A stretch of 51,554 bases of DNA, taken from positions 1 through 51,554 of the forward strand of contig PSRJ01000267.1 of assembly GCA_003175985.1 (NCBI GenBank), given 5' to 3'. Made by a program: the position numbers and the translations under genes. This stretch comes from Terriglobia bacterium (GTDB lineage: Bacteria > Acidobacteriota > Terriglobia > Bryobacterales > Bryobacteraceae). Of this stretch, positions 43,111-51,428 are shown one piece after another (positions within the stretch are counted from its first letter, which is position 1; each line of letters begins with the position of its first letter). The notes below the pieces were generated by a model that saw only the letters and a list, made by a program, of their open reading frames with translations, made no database searches and was not told the origin of the DNA.

Positions 43111-43138
43111 GCCGCACGCTATCGCGGCCGTGTGCGGC
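43111..43138. terminator. Hairpin between convergent genes, candidate bidirectional terminator
   Basis: GCCGCAC (43111-43117) and GTGCGGC (43132-43138) form a 7-bp stem and fill almost all of the 30-nt gap between the stop of the small cassette gene and the stop of the convergent epoxide-hydrolase-like gene. No T-tract is present on either side. Confidence 0.5.
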
Positions 43139-43140
43139 AG

Positions 43141-43620
43141 CTAAGGGCGTTCGATGGCAATTGTGTAGTCGTACCACTCGACGATCTTGCCGTCTTTCAG
43201 AAAGAACACGCCGACGCCATGCCACATCTTCAAGGGCCCGCCGCTGAAGCGGTCATGCCGCTCATTGAAGACCATCGGCCCCATGGCGAATGTCTGAACC
43301 ACATCGAAGCCCTGCACGCGGTTGAGGAATGAACCGATGCGGTCCCGGACGGCTTGCCTGCCCTTATTCGGTTCCTGAGTCTCGCTGACGCGGTAAGCGC
43401 AGTTCTCCGCGAAGAACGACATAACCCGCTCCAGGTCATGGCTCGGCCAGGCGGCACAAAAATCGTTGACCACTGCAATATTGGCCTTTTCCGATGGGGT
43501 TTGTTCGGCGGCTTCGGCACGGCGCTCGATGCCAGTCATTGCGGCCATCCCGAACCCGGCAGCAGTAAACGCGGACCGGCGCGTCAGGCCGGGCGAACTC
43601 AGGGCACGATTGGATTTCAC
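43141..43620 (-). CDS. Tat-exported limonene-epoxide-hydrolase-like protein
   Basis: A 159-residue protein. The GTG at 43620 has AGGAGA 5 nt upstream; the open frame further upstream is not used. A twin-arginine signal (LTRRSAFTAAGFGMAAM) indicates export of a folded protein. The mature part has the NTF2-like fold, with the residues of the limonene-1,2-epoxide hydrolase site in place: R121 and D123 in FNERHDRF, and D151 in EWYDY. In that family the Asp-Arg-Asp triad opens an epoxide with water. The substrate is unknown. It lies 25 nt after the aldolase gene and is probably in the same operon. Confidence 0.8.
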   Translation of the reverse strand: MKSNRALSSPGLTRRSAFTAAGFGMAAMTGIERRAEAAEQTPSEKANIAVVNDFCAAWPSHDLERVMSFFAENCAYRVSETQEPNKGRQAVRDRIGSFLNRVQGFDVVQTFAMGPMVFNERHDRFSGGPLKMWHGVGVFFLKDGKIVEWYDYTIAIERP

Positions 43621-43645
43621 GGCTCTCTCCTTTGCCAGTGCAGAG

Positions 43646-44608
43646 TTAGTATGGCTGCGCCCGCTTGGTGATCCGCCGGCCGATTGCCGCGGTATCCTCT
43701 CCGGATCCAACCATATGACCTTCTTTAATCGCCGCTTCGATTGCGGCTTCTTTATTAGGACCCGAGCCGCCGATCCCCAGCCAATACAGATGCTGCGCCT
43801 TCGCAGCCGCGAAAATCTTGTCCTGCACCTCTTTCGCCTTGGGATCATTCTGCTTAAATCCGAAAGAGAGCGCCATGTCACCCGGGCCGCCCTCTCCAAA
43901 CCCAATGCCCGGAACCCGCACGATCCCATCCACGTTCGCCAAGGCATATTTATCTTCGATCTTGACGCCGAGCATCAGTTCGCCGTTTGGGTTGAGCGGC
44001 CAGACATCCGCCTTCCGCATATATTCGTCCTGCGACACTCCCCATATCTTCGCCGCCATCGCCGCGCCATGAGCTCCGCGCCGTCCGTCCTGCAATCCCT
44101 CCCGGCCTACGCCTTGTTCGCGGTTGGGATACCGCACCGCTTCGACCATCGCGCGCACCGCGCCCGCTGTCGTCGCGTGGCACAGCAGGATTCCGTGTAC
44201 GCCCGTGGCCAGAACCTGTTCGATCATCCAGGCATTCGCACGCACCGTGGTTTCATCCGTTCCCCGCACCGGAAGGTTAACGATTACCGCCGGAGTCCGG
44301 TGTCCGGTCCGCGTGGGGCCGCCGGCTGCGAGTCCTTGCATATATTGAGACAATCCCGCGATATCGTAGGGCGCCGCCTCCATGTCATAACTGATGTAAT
44401 CCGCCCAAGTTTGCGCGTCCAGCTTCCCTTGTTCGAAGCTGCCTGCCGTGCCGGAATGCGATCCGGTATAGTAGATCGGCTGGCCCTGCTCCAGCAACTC
44501 GATCGCACGATTAATCCTTTTGGGTTTCGGACTCTGCGCTTCCAACACCGCGACTCCCGGCAGCAGGATCGCGGACAGACAGATCGCTATTTTGGCGAAG
44601 CGTTTCAT
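43646..44608 (-). CDS. Exported HpcH/HpaI-family aldolase-like protein
   Basis: A 320-residue protein with a signal peptide (MKRFAKIAICLSAILLPGVA, ending near EAQ) before a TIM-barrel of the HpcH/HpaI (2-keto-3-deoxy acid) aldolase family. Visible elements are DYISYDMEAAPYDIAGLSQY (metal-site Glu), a HGILLCHATTAGAVRAMVEA strand-helix, LMLGVKIEDKYALANVDGIV (second metal-site Glu), and GFGEGGPGDMALSFG near the active site. Known members are cytoplasmic class II aldolases, so export is unusual. An insertion around NREQGVGREGLQDGRRGAHG follows the usual pattern of this region. GGAG precedes the ATG at 44608. The next gene is the epoxide-hydrolase-like protein. Confidence 0.85.
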   Translation of the reverse strand: MKRFAKIAICLSAILLPGVAVLEAQSPKPKRINRAIELLEQGQPIYYTGSHSGTAGSFEQGKLDAQTWADYISYDMEAAPYDIAGLSQYMQGLAAGGPTRTGHRTPAVIVNLPVRGTDETTVRANAWMIEQVLATGVHGILLCHATTAGAVRAMVEAVRYPNREQGVGREGLQDGRRGAHGAAMAAKIWGVSQDEYMRKADVWPLNPNGELMLGVKIEDKYALANVDGIVRVPGIGFGEGGPGDMALSFGFKQNDPKAKEVQDKIFAAAKAQHLYWLGIGGSGPNKEAAIEAAIKEGHMVGSGEDTAAIGRRITKRAQPY

Positions 44609-44704
44609 AATCTCGTCTCCAATGGTGGTTTCACCCTCATATTTCGCATGGCTGAGCGTCTATGATCCTATCTCTGTCCGAGCGAAAAAGCTATGGGCGG
44701 CGCT

Positions 44705-44780
44705 GGCAGGCTGAATGCCTGCCCCACCAAACCTGGCAACCTGTTGATCCTGTGTGGTGGCGCAGGCGGTTTCGCCTGCG
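44705..44780. repeat. Paired hairpin element, REP-like
   Basis: Two hairpins lie in the 211-bp gap between the aldolase and DinB genes: GGCAGGC-TGAAT-GCCTGCC (44705-44723) and CGCAGGCG-GTTT-CGCCTGCG (44761-44780). CCCACCA after the first and TGGTGG before the second can pair with each other, joining them into one larger structure. A related stretch lies at 48903-48920. Confidence 0.6.
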
Positions 44781-44819
44781 AATCGGCCCATCAGAGGCCT
44801 TTCAACGCGGCCAATCTCC

Positions 44820-45326
44820 TTAGCTCGCGGCAGCCTTGGATTGTTCCCAGTAGTAAAACACCAGATCCGTCGCGGGCGGCTGGACGCCGAGTTGACGGAG
44901 CATGCCGACGATCTGGCCGCGGTGCAGCGTGCCGTGATTCACCACGTGCATCACGATCTGCCAGGCGGGAAGGCCGGCGTTACCCACGAAGCGTGATTTG
45001 AAGGGCACTTGCCTAGCCAGGTCGGCGTCGGTGATTGTATCGGCCCAGGCTTCCCACTTGGCCTGCAGGCGGGGCCATTCTTCAACCACGAAATCGAGGG
45101 AGGGGAGCTCATCGTGAGAGGGCACCGGATAGTTGGGATCGGCGATGCGCGAATACCAGATGCCGTCGGCGAAATAGATGTGAGCGAGCGTTTTCGCAAT
45201 GCTTTCATGGGAGACGCTCATCGGCTTGGCCCGGTCCTCGGGCGGCAGCGCGAGCGCAGCCTCCAGCACCTTGCTTGACGCCCAGCCGGAATATCGAATG
45301 TGCGTGCGAGCTTCTTGGGCGGTCAT
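44820..45326 (-). CDS. DinB-family protein
   Basis: A 168-residue protein with the four-helix DinB/YfiT fold. The metal-ligand His residues are in KTLAHIYFADGIWYSR in helix 2 and in MHVVNHGTLHRGQIVGMLRQ in helix 3, and the end motif DLVFYYWEQ is typical. Members act as metal-dependent transferases or hydrolases on low-molecular-weight thiols; the original DinB is DNA-damage inducible, but no regulatory site for that is visible here. It is cytoplasmic, with no signal peptide. An AAAGGT sequence precedes the ATG. Confidence 0.9.
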   Translation of the reverse strand: MTAQEARTHIRYSGWASSKVLEAALALPPEDRAKPMSVSHESIAKTLAHIYFADGIWYSRIADPNYPVPSHDELPSLDFVVEEWPRLQAKWEAWADTITDADLARQVPFKSRFVGNAGLPAWQIVMHVVNHGTLHRGQIVGMLRQLGVQPPATDLVFYYWEQSKAAAS

Positions 45327-45533
45327 GTGTGATTACCTTTATATCGCATGCTGTCTGTTAACGCGGCCATCCGAAAGTTTGTCCGTTTGGCGGCATGACG
45401 CGGCCGCCGCGGTACATAATGTACCAAATCTCCAAATTCGCGCTGCAAACAAAGGCACTTAGAAGACCCGCGGTACATTTTGTTCCCAATCGCCGCCGCG
45501 GCGGTCTGAAAACGCGCCCGGCAAACCCGCTGC

Positions 45534-45549
45534 TACACTACTAAGAGTG
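45534..45549 (+). promoter_or_regulatory. -10-like TACACT immediately before a GTG start (leaderless type)
   Basis: TACACT at 45534-45539 ends 7 nt before the GTG at 45547, with no Shine-Dalgarno sequence between. The 220-bp region upstream, back to the DinB gene, shows no gene. Confidence 0.4.
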
Positions 45550-46779
45550 TCTGCTCCAACCAGCCTGAGCGCCGCCGCTTCCGCCGAAAAACGGGTGGAG
45601 AGCACCGCATTCCGCGTGCTCGCTGCAATCAGCTTTTGCCATCTGCTGAATGACATGATGCAGTCGGTGATTCCGGCGGTCTATCCCATCCTGAAGAGTT
45701 CCTACCGGCTTGATTTCGGCCAGATCGGCCTGATCAGCCTGACCTTACAGATCACAGCTTCGTTGTTGCAGCCGCTGGTGGGCATCTACACCGACCGGAA
45801 GCCGACCCCCTATTCACTCGCGGTGGGAATGGGATTCACGCTCGTCGGGCTCTTACTGCTCTCCTCGGCGCCCAGCTTTTCGATGATCCTGTTCGCTGTG
45901 GCGCTGGTGGGCATCGGTTCTTCCGTGTTTCATCCGGAATCGTCGCGTGTGGCGCGCATGGCCTCCGGCGGACAGCACGGGCTGGCGCAGTCGCTTTTTC
46001 AAGTCGGCGGCAACGCGGGCTCGTCGCTCGGACCTTTGCTGGCGGCGTTCATTGTGCTGCCGATGGGCCAACCCAGCATTGCCTGGTTCTCCGGCGCCGC
46101 TCTGCTGGCTATGATCATTCTGGTGCGCGTCGGCGCCTGGTACAAGGAGCATCGCCAGGCCACGCGGAAAGCGCGCGCCAAAGCCGCTCCGTCTTCCCAC
46201 CTCTCCCGTGGAAAAATCGCGCTGGCCCTGACCGTCCTCGTCGGACTCATCTTCTCGAAGTTCTTTTACATGGCCAGCCTGAACAGCTATTACACGTTTT
46301 ACCTCATCAACAAGTTCCACGTTTCGGTGCGGAGCGCCCAGGTTCATCTCTTCGTTTTTCTCGGCGCTGTGGCGGCCGGCACCATCCTGGGAGGTCCCAT
46401 CGGCGACCGCATCGGCCGCAAGTATGTCATCTGGGCCTCCATTTTAGGCGTGCTTCCCTTCACGCTGTTGCTACCTTATGTGAACCTGTTCTGGACCAGC
46501 ATCCTCACGGTGATCATCGGGATTGTTCTCGCTTCGGCGTTTTCCGCGATTCTGGTATACGCGCAGGAACTGCTTCCCGGCAAAATCGGCACCATCTCCG
46601 GGTTGTTCTTCGGGCTCGCCTTCGGAATGGGCGGGCTGGGCGCCGCGTTGCTGGGATGGCTGGCAGATGCCACCAGCATCGAGTTCGTTTACCGCGCTTG
46701 CGCCTTCCTGCCCGCTCTCGGGCTTTTAACGGCCTTTCTGCCCAACCTCGAACCACCCCGGCGCAAGGCGCATTCGTGA
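45547..46779 (+). CDS. fsr: MFS efflux transporter, fosmidomycin-resistance (Fsr) type
   Basis: A 410-residue, 12-helix transporter with GTG start at 45547. The Fsr subgroup is shown by SFCHLLNDMMQSVIPAVYPI in helix 1 and FHPESSRVARMASGGQHGLA between helices 4 and 5, plus GDRIGRKYVI in the 8-9 loop. Fsr pumps extrude fosmidomycin and related compounds with proton exchange in the inner membrane; the natural substrate here is unknown. Its TGA stop overlaps a GTG by 4 nt and lies 11 nt before the preferred oligopeptidase start, so the two are co-transcribed. Confidence 0.88.
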   Translation: MSAPTSLSAAASAEKRVESTAFRVLAAISFCHLLNDMMQSVIPAVYPILKSSYRLDFGQIGLISLTLQITASLLQPLVGIYTDRKPTPYSLAVGMGFTLVGLLLLSSAPSFSMILFAVALVGIGSSVFHPESSRVARMASGGQHGLAQSLFQVGGNAGSSLGPLLAAFIVLPMGQPSIAWFSGAALLAMIILVRVGAWYKEHRQATRKARAKAAPSSHLSRGKIALALTVLVGLIFSKFFYMASLNSYYTFYLINKFHVSVRSAQVHLFVFLGAVAAGTILGGPIGDRIGRKYVIWASILGVLPFTLLLPYVNLFWTSILTVIIGIVLASAFSAILVYAQELLPGKIGTISGLFFGLAFGMGGLGAALLGWLADATSIEFVYRACAFLPALGLLTAFLPNLEPPRRKAHS

Positions 46780-46790
46780 AAGGCTCTGAC

Positions 46791-48884
46791 GTGTTCTACC
46801 TTCGACTTGGCACCATGGTTCTCATTGCATCCGCTCTCGACGCACAGCCGCAGCCTCCGGCGGCCCCGGTTAAAGAACACCGCGAGGTCCGGCACGGCGC
46901 TGCCGTCATCGACAATTACTATTGGCTGCGGGAGAAATCGAATCCCGAGGTCATTCACTATCTGGAAGCGGAGAACGCCTACACTGAGGCGATGACGAAG
47001 GACCTCCAGCCCTTCGCCGATTCGCTCTATAAAGAGATGCTGGGCCGCATCAAGCAGACCGACCTTTCGGTTCCGGTGCGCCGCGGCGACTACCTTTATT
47101 ACTCGCGGACGGAAGAAGGCAAACAATACCAGATTCAGTGCCGCCGCAAAGGCAGCATGGAAGCACCTGAAGAAGTGCTTCTCGACCTGAACGAACTCGC
47201 CAAAGGACAGAAGTTCGTCGGGCTCGGCGCTTTCGTCGTGAGCGACGATCAGAATCTGGTGGCCTACGCCACCGATTTCGTCGGCTTCCGCCAATTCCAA
47301 CTCCACGTCAAGGATCTGCGCACGGGCCAGACCCTGCCCGATACGGCCAGCCGCGTCACCTCGGTGGAATGGGCCTCGGACAATAAGACACTCTTTCTGA
47401 CCACGGAAGACGAGGTTACGAAGCGCTCCGATACCCTGTGGCGCCACACTCTCGGCGCAGCGGGAAACGATCTGCTGTATCAGGAAAAGGACGAACTCTA
47501 CGACATCGGATTGGGGAAATCGCGCGACAAGAAATACCTGTTCCTCGAGATCGGCGCCAAAGATACCACGGAGTTCCGTTTCCTGCGCGCCGATCGTCCG
47601 CAGGATTCTTTCGCGGTTTTTCTGCCGCGGGAGAAGAAGCACCGCTATTACGTCGACCACCGCGAAGGCTTATTCTACGTACGCACCAATAAGAACGCCA
47701 AGAATTTTCAGGTGGTGACGGCGCCCGAGAGCGATCCGCGGCCGGCAAACTGGAAGACCTTCGTGGCTCATCAGGATACGGTGCTGATTGAAGATGTGGA
47801 TCTCTTCCAGGACTTCGCGGTTGCCGTGGAGAAATCGGAGGCCCTGAATCGCCTCCGTGTCCACAATTTCCGAACCGGCGCCTGGACTACGATTCCTTTT
47901 CCGGAACCCATTTATTCCGTAAGGCCGGGCGGCACGCCTGAGTTTAGTTCGACGACTTACCGGTATAACTACCAGAGCTTCATCACGCCATCGAGCGTCT
48001 ACGACTATGACATGCGCACCGGCCAATCGCACCTGCTGAAACGGCAGGAAGTCCTGGGCGGCTATGATCCGGCACAATACGCTTCCGAGCGGCTCTGGGC
48101 CACGGCCCGCGATGGCGTGCGCGTGCCTCTCTCGATCGTCTACAAGAAAGGCTTCACGCGCGACGGCAAAGGACCGCTTTTCCTTTACGGCTACGGTTCC
48201 TACGGCCTGGCTACGCCGGTAACGTTTTCCAGTTCGCGCCTCAGCTTCCTCGACCGCGGCATGGCTTACGTGATCGCGCATATTCGCGGCGGGAATGAAA
48301 TGGGCGAGCAGTGGCGTGAAGACGGCATGTTGATGAAGAAGCGCAACACGTTCACCGACTTCATCGACAGCGCCGAATACCTCGTCCGCGAAAAATGGAC
48401 TGCGAAGGACCGACTGGTAATCGAAGGCCGCAGCGCGGGCGGCCTGCTGATGGGGGCGGTGGTGAACCTGCGCCCCGATCTTTTCCGCGCCGTCCACATG
48501 GGTGTGCCGTTCGTCGACGTAATGAACACTATGCTCGATGCCTCGCTCCCGCTGACCGTGGGCGAGTATCTCGAATGGGGCAATCCGAATGAAAAGCCCG
48601 CATACGATTACATGCGGACATACAGCCCATACGACAATCTCGAGAAGCGCGCCTACCCCGCGATCCTGGTGACGACCAGTCTGAATGACAGCCAGGTGAT
48701 GTATTGGGAACCCGCGAAATACGTGGCCCGCCTGCGCACGCTCAAAACGGACAAGAATCCGCTGCTGCTGAAGATCAAGATGGACCCGGCCGGCCACGGC
48801 GGCGCTTCCGGCCGCTACGATCGCCTGCATGACGACGCGTTCGAAGCCGCGTGGCTGATGGGCCAGGTAGGGATTACGAAATAA
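46791..48884 (+). CDS. Prolyl-oligopeptidase family serine peptidase (oligopeptidase B type, S9A)
   Basis: A 697-residue protein, counting from the GTG at 46791, which has AAAGG 8 nt upstream; GTG 46776 and ATG 46815 are alternatives. A short hydrophobic N-terminus (YLRLGTMVLIASALDA) may be a signal peptide. The propeller domain is followed by the catalytic alpha/beta-hydrolase domain with the full triad: Ser548 in EGRSAGGLL, Asp633 in LNDSQV and His669 in AGHGG. GRSAGG and EYLEWGNPN are oligopeptidase B marks, so cleavage after Arg/Lys in short peptides is expected. Coupled to the Fsr-type pump gene. Confidence 0.9.
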   Translation: MFYLRLGTMVLIASALDAQPQPPAAPVKEHREVRHGAAVIDNYYWLREKSNPEVIHYLEAENAYTEAMTKDLQPFADSLYKEMLGRIKQTDLSVPVRRGDYLYYSRTEEGKQYQIQCRRKGSMEAPEEVLLDLNELAKGQKFVGLGAFVVSDDQNLVAYATDFVGFRQFQLHVKDLRTGQTLPDTASRVTSVEWASDNKTLFLTTEDEVTKRSDTLWRHTLGAAGNDLLYQEKDELYDIGLGKSRDKKYLFLEIGAKDTTEFRFLRADRPQDSFAVFLPREKKHRYYVDHREGLFYVRTNKNAKNFQVVTAPESDPRPANWKTFVAHQDTVLIEDVDLFQDFAVAVEKSEALNRLRVHNFRTGAWTTIPFPEPIYSVRPGGTPEFSSTTYRYNYQSFITPSSVYDYDMRTGQSHLLKRQEVLGGYDPAQYASERLWATARDGVRVPLSIVYKKGFTRDGKGPLFLYGYGSYGLATPVTFSSSRLSFLDRGMAYVIAHIRGGNEMGEQWREDGMLMKKRNTFTDFIDSAEYLVREKWTAKDRLVIEGRSAGGLLMGAVVNLRPDLFRAVHMGVPFVDVMNTMLDASLPLTVGEYLEWGNPNEKPAYDYMRTYSPYDNLEKRAYPAILVTTSLNDSQVMYWEPAKYVARLRTLKTDKNPLLLKIKMDPAGHGGASGRYDRLHDDAFEAAWLMGQVGITK

Positions 48885-48902
48885 CGTCCCGGAAAACTAA
48901 GT

Positions 48903-48920
48903 GGCCGGCGAAGCCGCCTG
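48903..48920. repeat. REP-like stretch related to the 44705-44780 element
   Basis: On the minus strand the sequence ACAGGCGGCTTCGCCGGC resembles the GCAGGCGGTTTCGCCTGC arm of the 44761-44780 hairpin, differing by a few substitutions that weaken the stem. It lies between the oligopeptidase stop and the next promoter. Confidence 0.4.
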
Positions 48921-48942
48921 TCCCTCCGGCGGGGGACTGAAG

Positions 48943-48963
48943 TAAAATAGCGAAATCAGGAGA
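48943..48963 (+). promoter_or_regulatory. -10 TAAAAT and ribosome site of the exported-protein set
   Basis: TAAAAT at 48943-48948 and AGGAGA at 48958-48963 lie before the ATG at 48974. The -35 is not recognisable. Confidence 0.35.
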
Positions 48964-48973
48964 CTCAGGGTAT

Positions 48974-49780
48974 ATGTTTGATCAACGCCGGGCGTGGATT
49001 CTGATATCCGCGGCGTTTGTCCTCTTTGCGGCGCCGGGCCTAAGTCAAACTCGCGGTGGAACATCCCCGCAGATCCCCCGTATGCGCGATGGCAAGCCGA
49101 ACTTCACGGGGCTCTGGCAAGCGCTGGGGACCGCCTATTGGGATATTCGCGATCATAGCGCTCATGCCGGACCGCTCTTCCAGCTTGGCGCGACCGGCGC
49201 GGAACCTGCCGGCGAGGGAATCGTCGACGGCGGCGAGATCCCGTACACACCAGAGGCCGCGGCGAAGCAGAAAGAAAACTTTGCCAACCGGATGAAGCTG
49301 GATCCCGAGATCAAGTGCTACATGCCGGGGATTCCGCGCGCCAACTATATGTCCTTCCCGTTCCAGATCACGCAATCACAGCGGGATATCGCGTTCGCCT
49401 ATGAGTACGCCACTTCCAACCGCGTGGTGAACATGGGAGCATTCAAGAAAGCGTCTGTGGATACCTGGATGGGCACTTCCAACGGCCACTGGGAAGGCGA
49501 CACGCTGGTGGTCGACGTCAGCGGCTTGAATGGGAATAGCTGGTTCGATCGTTCGGGCAACTTCCAGACCGATAATACGCACATCGTGGAGCGGTTCACA
49601 TTGGCGGATGCCGATCATATCAACTACGAAGCGACGATCGACGACAAGACCATCTACACGCGGCCCTGGAAGATCAGCACGGTACTCTACCGGCGCAAGG
49701 AAAAGAACGCGCAGCTCAACGAATTCAAATGCGTAGAGTACGTCGAAGAACTCATTTACGGGGATCTGAAGAAGAAGTAG
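48974..49780 (+). CDS. Exported acidobacterial protein with 'GHWEGDTLVVD' motif
   Basis: A 268-residue protein: signal peptide (MFDQRRAWILISAAFVLFAA, ending near GLSQ) and a mature part that begins with the PRMRDGKPNFTGLWQ motif. It continues with the central GHWEGDTLVVDV and ends in a strand set (HINYEATIDDKTIYTRPWKI). This family is common in Acidobacteriota and related soil bacteria, usually near DUF6152 and TonB receptors; its function is unknown. It is a paralogue of the next gene, sharing GHWEG(D/S)TLVV, and starts 17 nt before it. Confidence 0.8.
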   Translation: MFDQRRAWILISAAFVLFAAPGLSQTRGGTSPQIPRMRDGKPNFTGLWQALGTAYWDIRDHSAHAGPLFQLGATGAEPAGEGIVDGGEIPYTPEAAAKQKENFANRMKLDPEIKCYMPGIPRANYMSFPFQITQSQRDIAFAYEYATSNRVVNMGAFKKASVDTWMGTSNGHWEGDTLVVDVSGLNGNSWFDRSGNFQTDNTHIVERFTLADADHINYEATIDDKTIYTRPWKISTVLYRRKEKNAQLNEFKCVEYVEELIYGDLKKK

Positions 49781-49797
49781 GCAGAAGGGAGAGCCAA

Positions 49798-50838
49798 ATG
49801 AGATACCCGGTCCTGTTAACGATTCGTGCGCTGATGGCCGCTGGGGCGATCTTCGCGCTGACAAACCAGCCGGCCCTCGGACAAGCCGCCAAGGCAGCGC
49901 CCGGTTCCAGCGCTTGGAGCATGCCAAAAACGCCATGGGGCGATCCCGATTTGCAGGGAACATGGACGAGTGACGATTGCATCGGCACGCCGATGAACCG
50001 GCCCGCCAATTTCGGCGACCGGCAGTACCTGACGGAGCAGGAACTCACGCAGCGCGGATCGCAACTCGCCCGGCAGCACGAAAACGATCTCAAAGAAACG
50101 GTCGCGCCCGATCAGCGGGTAGGCACCGGTCCTCCGGCTCACTGGGGCGAGCGCGCGCGCCGGCCTTGCAAGCAGACCTCGCTCGTAGTGGATCCACCCA
50201 ACGGCAGGACACCCGATCTGCTGCCGGAAGCCAAAGCGCGGCCCGTGCCGGAAGGAGCCGGCAACAACAACCCGAAAGCCGATTCCTGGGAGGACTTCAG
50301 CTACTACATCCGGTGCATCACCCGCGGTGTGACGGGCTCGATATTCCCCGTGATTTACGGCAATGGGCAACAGATCGTACAGGCGCCCGGCTACGTCACG
50401 ATTCTGCAGGAAATGGTGCATGAGGCCCGCGTCATTCCGACCGACGGGCGCCCTCACGCCAGTCCCAATATCCGTTCCTACATGGGCGATGCGCGCGGGC
50501 ATTGGGAAGGTAGCACGCTGGTTGTCGAGACCACGAACTTCCTGAACAACAAGACAGGGATCGGCCTGAACGGTGGGGGCACTCCCACGAGCGATGCCCT
50601 GAAACTGACGGAGCGCTTCACGCGAATCGGTCCCAACGAGATGCAGTACGAAGTAACCATCGACGACCCGAAGACATTCACCAAACCTTTCAAAGTCGCG
50701 TTCCCGTTGACGCAAGAGCCGGGTTATCAGAATTTTGAATACGCCTGCCACGAGGGCAATTACGCGATGTTCGATTCCCTTAGCGGGGCTCGCGCTCAAG
50801 AAAAGAAGGCTGCGGCCCAAGCCGCGAAAAAGAACTGA
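49798..50838 (+). CDS. Exported acidobacterial protein with 'GHWEGSTLVVE' motif
   Basis: A 346-residue protein. The ATG at 49798 with AAGGGAGA upstream is used, since the longer frame from 49729 runs into the previous gene. The signal peptide ends near ALGQ. The mature part has TPWGDPDLQGTWTSDDCIGT, then ARGHWEGSTLVVETTNFLNN, and EMQYEVTIDDPKTFTKPFKV near the end, aligning with the last third of the previous protein. About 75 extra residues lie in the first half. Six or more Tyr/Trp/Cys positions are conserved between the two paralogues. Function unknown; periplasmic or secreted. Confidence 0.8.
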   Translation: MRYPVLLTIRALMAAGAIFALTNQPALGQAAKAAPGSSAWSMPKTPWGDPDLQGTWTSDDCIGTPMNRPANFGDRQYLTEQELTQRGSQLARQHENDLKETVAPDQRVGTGPPAHWGERARRPCKQTSLVVDPPNGRTPDLLPEAKARPVPEGAGNNNPKADSWEDFSYYIRCITRGVTGSIFPVIYGNGQQIVQAPGYVTILQEMVHEARVIPTDGRPHASPNIRSYMGDARGHWEGSTLVVETTNFLNNKTGIGLNGGGTPTSDALKLTERFTRIGPNEMQYEVTIDDPKTFTKPFKVAFPLTQEPGYQNFEYACHEGNYAMFDSLSGARAQEKKAAAQAAKKN

Positions 50839-50857
50839 ACGATTCAGGAGAACGGAA

Positions 50858-51280
50858 ATGAAGAAGAGATTTGCACTTGTTCTCGCCGCGGGGGCATTGC
50901 TGCTGGCCGCCGCGCCGGCATGGGCTCACCATGCATTTGCCGCCGAGTTTGACGCGGAGAAGCCGCTGAAACTCAAGGGAACCGTCACCAAGATGGAGTG
51001 GATCAATCCGCACGCCTGGATTCACATTGACGTGAAAGGCGACGATGGCAAGGTAACCGCGTGGATGATCGAAGCCGCAGCCCCCAATTCGCTGCTGCGC
51101 CGCGGCTTTACGAAAGAGTCATTGCTGGCCGGAACCGAGTTGCTGATCGAAGGCTTCCAGGCGAAAGACGGATCGAACCGCGCCAACGGCAGCGTGATCA
51201 CCTTCACCGACGGCAGGAAACTATTCGTCGGCAACGCCGCAGGCGACCCCGGCGCGGCTCCGGGCGCGCCGAATAAGTAG
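50858..51280 (+). CDS. DUF6152-family exported protein
   Basis: A 140-residue protein: signal peptide (MKKRFALVLAAGALLLAAAP, ending AWA) followed by HHAFAAEFDAEKPLKLKGTV and MEWINPHAWIHIDVKGDDGK, the DUF6152 signature, a small beta-barrel (OB-like) domain. The HHAF at the mature N-terminus and the H in NPHAW are conserved in the family and could bind metal, but this is not known. GGAG precedes the ATG. It lies 19 nt after the paralogue pair, so the three genes form one unit. Confidence 0.85.
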   Translation: MKKRFALVLAAGALLLAAAPAWAHHAFAAEFDAEKPLKLKGTVTKMEWINPHAWIHIDVKGDDGKVTAWMIEAAAPNSLLRRGFTKESLLAGTELLIEGFQAKDGSNRANGSVITFTDGRKLFVGNAAGDPGAAPGAPNK

Positions 51281-51428
51281 TAGCTCTGTCCCTACTGAAT
51301 CACGTTCTCGCGCTGCACGCGACCACTGCCGCCCTTGGCATCCGCGGCCTCGGCCGCTGCGCGCTCACCCGAAATTCCGGCGATGGTCCGCAGACTGGGT
51401 TTGTGATCGGCAATGGTAGCATTCCAGG

